DNA from: Lachnospiraceae bacterium
GTDB lineage: Bacteria > Bacillota > Clostridia > Lachnospirales > Lachnospiraceae
Direction of reading: 5' to 3'
NCBI GenBank assembly: GCA_016294075.1
Contig: JAEDCQ010000003.1
Span: forward strand, 1 to 64,000
Length of the DNA: 64,000 bases
A program made the position numbers and the translations under genes. Shown one piece after another: positions 63,552-64,000 of the stretch (the first letter of the stretch is position 1; each line of letters opens with the position of its first letter). Below the pieces are notes generated by a model, which was not told the DNA's origin, did not search any database, and saw only the letters and a program-made list of their open reading frames with translations.

Positions 63552-64000
63552 TTAGTGCAATTTCGGAAGTTTCACGATACGACAGTCTTTTGTAATTACA
63601 TTACGTTCTTTATAATCAAATAATATCGGCTGCGGCTGCTCCGTTTTTTCTTCAATAATATTCTTTGCGGAAACAAAATCCTTTCTCCAGACAGGATAAT
63701 GAAAAAAATCCACATGCGTCATCTTTGCCAGCTGTCTGCTGTCATACAAAGAATATGCCGGAAGGTATATCCTCTCATTTTCCTCCTGCTGATAGAACTC
63801 TCGCAAATAGCTTTTATACGGCTTTACATCTTCTGCAAAGGAAGGTACTGACTTCATATTTTCACGAAGATAACAATCAAAAACAAGATACTCACGACAG
63901 ACTTTGGACAATTCTTCTACTGTTCTTGTATCTATGTTCATTTCCATAAGAAGTCCGTTTATAAATTCCAGCAGATACTCATAATGGGCAATACGTTTTG
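63552..64000 (-). CDS. C-terminal end of a probable B12-binding radical SAM protein (DUF4080)
   Basis: The frame is open from the right edge (first full codons read KRIAHYEYLLEFINGLL) to a TAA at 63552, about 149 visible residues, so an ATG at 63947 is internal. The last part, PILFDYKERNVITKDCRIVKL, resembles the DUF4080 C terminus of cobalamin-binding radical SAM proteins, and no other family fits better. The catalytic parts lie outside the window, so this is tentative. It precedes nth on the same strand. Confidence 0.5.
   Translation of the reverse strand, partial: KRIAHYEYLLEFINGLLMEMNIDTRTVEELSKVCREYLVFDCYLRENMKSVPSFAEDVKPYKSYLREFYQQEENERIYLPAYSLYDSRQLAKMTHVDFFHYPVWRKDFVSAKNIIEEKTEQPQPILFDYKERNVITKDCRIVKLPKLH

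Overview
The window looks like a chromosomal segment of a low-GC, strictly anaerobic Firmicute of the Lachnospiraceae/Clostridia type. Pointers are type III glutamine synthetase, pyruvate formate-lyase with its activase, a clostridial 2[4Fe-4S] ferredoxin, a corrinoid-protein activator, ECF transport, the Gram-positive gene string ireB-ruvX-DUF1292-RNase J-mltG-like-trmR-trhP, and YesM/YesN-type control of a sugar ABC transporter. A chemoreceptor suggests motility. The genus cannot be fixed from the sequence alone. I see no tRNA gene, IS element, prophage or CRISPR array.

Layout. 1-114: an outward-facing consensus promoter and leader, probably of an rRNA operon beyond the left edge. 603-9399 (minus): glnN, U34 tRNA hydroxylation/methylation genes (trhP, trmR), a catalytic-domain-less MltG-like protein, RNase J, DUF1292, ruvX, ireB and mtaB. 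9503-9736: an HPr-like protein without the active histidine. 9776-16385 (minus): thiI, cysteine desulfurase, rsmE, prmA, a CwlD-like amidase and a secreted GH18 protein. 16386-17086: a 700-bp gap with a candidate small RNA and the mecA promoter. 17087-22210: mecA, a DUF1858 protein and the pyruvate formate-lyase locus. 22278-32270 (minus): MerR regulator, dnaB, rplI, gdpP, a RACo-like protein overlapping an ECF S component, a LysR regulator, paired chromate transporters and degV. 32271-34420: a decayed zone with two pseudogenes around an intact ArsC/Spx-like gene. 34423-36899: isochorismatase, GyrI-like, VOC and WYL-regulator operon. 37101-45602: rlmD-like, yhaM-like, a protease-dead HtrA-like protein, mutS2 and a PhoB/PhoR-like pair. 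45671-56433 (minus): a carbohydrate locus (HK, AraC-type RR, binding protein, two permeases, chemoreceptor, GH31). 56588-64000: trmL, aminotransferase with Lrp/AsnC regulator, an AIR-synthase-like protein, a VanW protein, a 35-residue membrane protein, a 205-residue unknown protein, a DnaQ-like exonuclease, nth and the end of a probable radical SAM gene.

The most unusual locus is pyruvate formate-lyase. The enzyme is encoded in pieces: a 679-residue core with the catalytic Cys-Cys but no glycyl-radical domain, then a 67-residue Cys-rich protein that resembles the start of that domain, then a separate 80-residue glycyl-radical subunit with the RVSGYA motif. Each piece has its own start and ribosome-binding site. 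The activase and a small ferredoxin follow on the same strand, and a DUF1858 CxxC protein is transcribed divergently from the same control region. This looks like a naturally split PFL with an exchangeable radical subunit and an uncharacterised third component.
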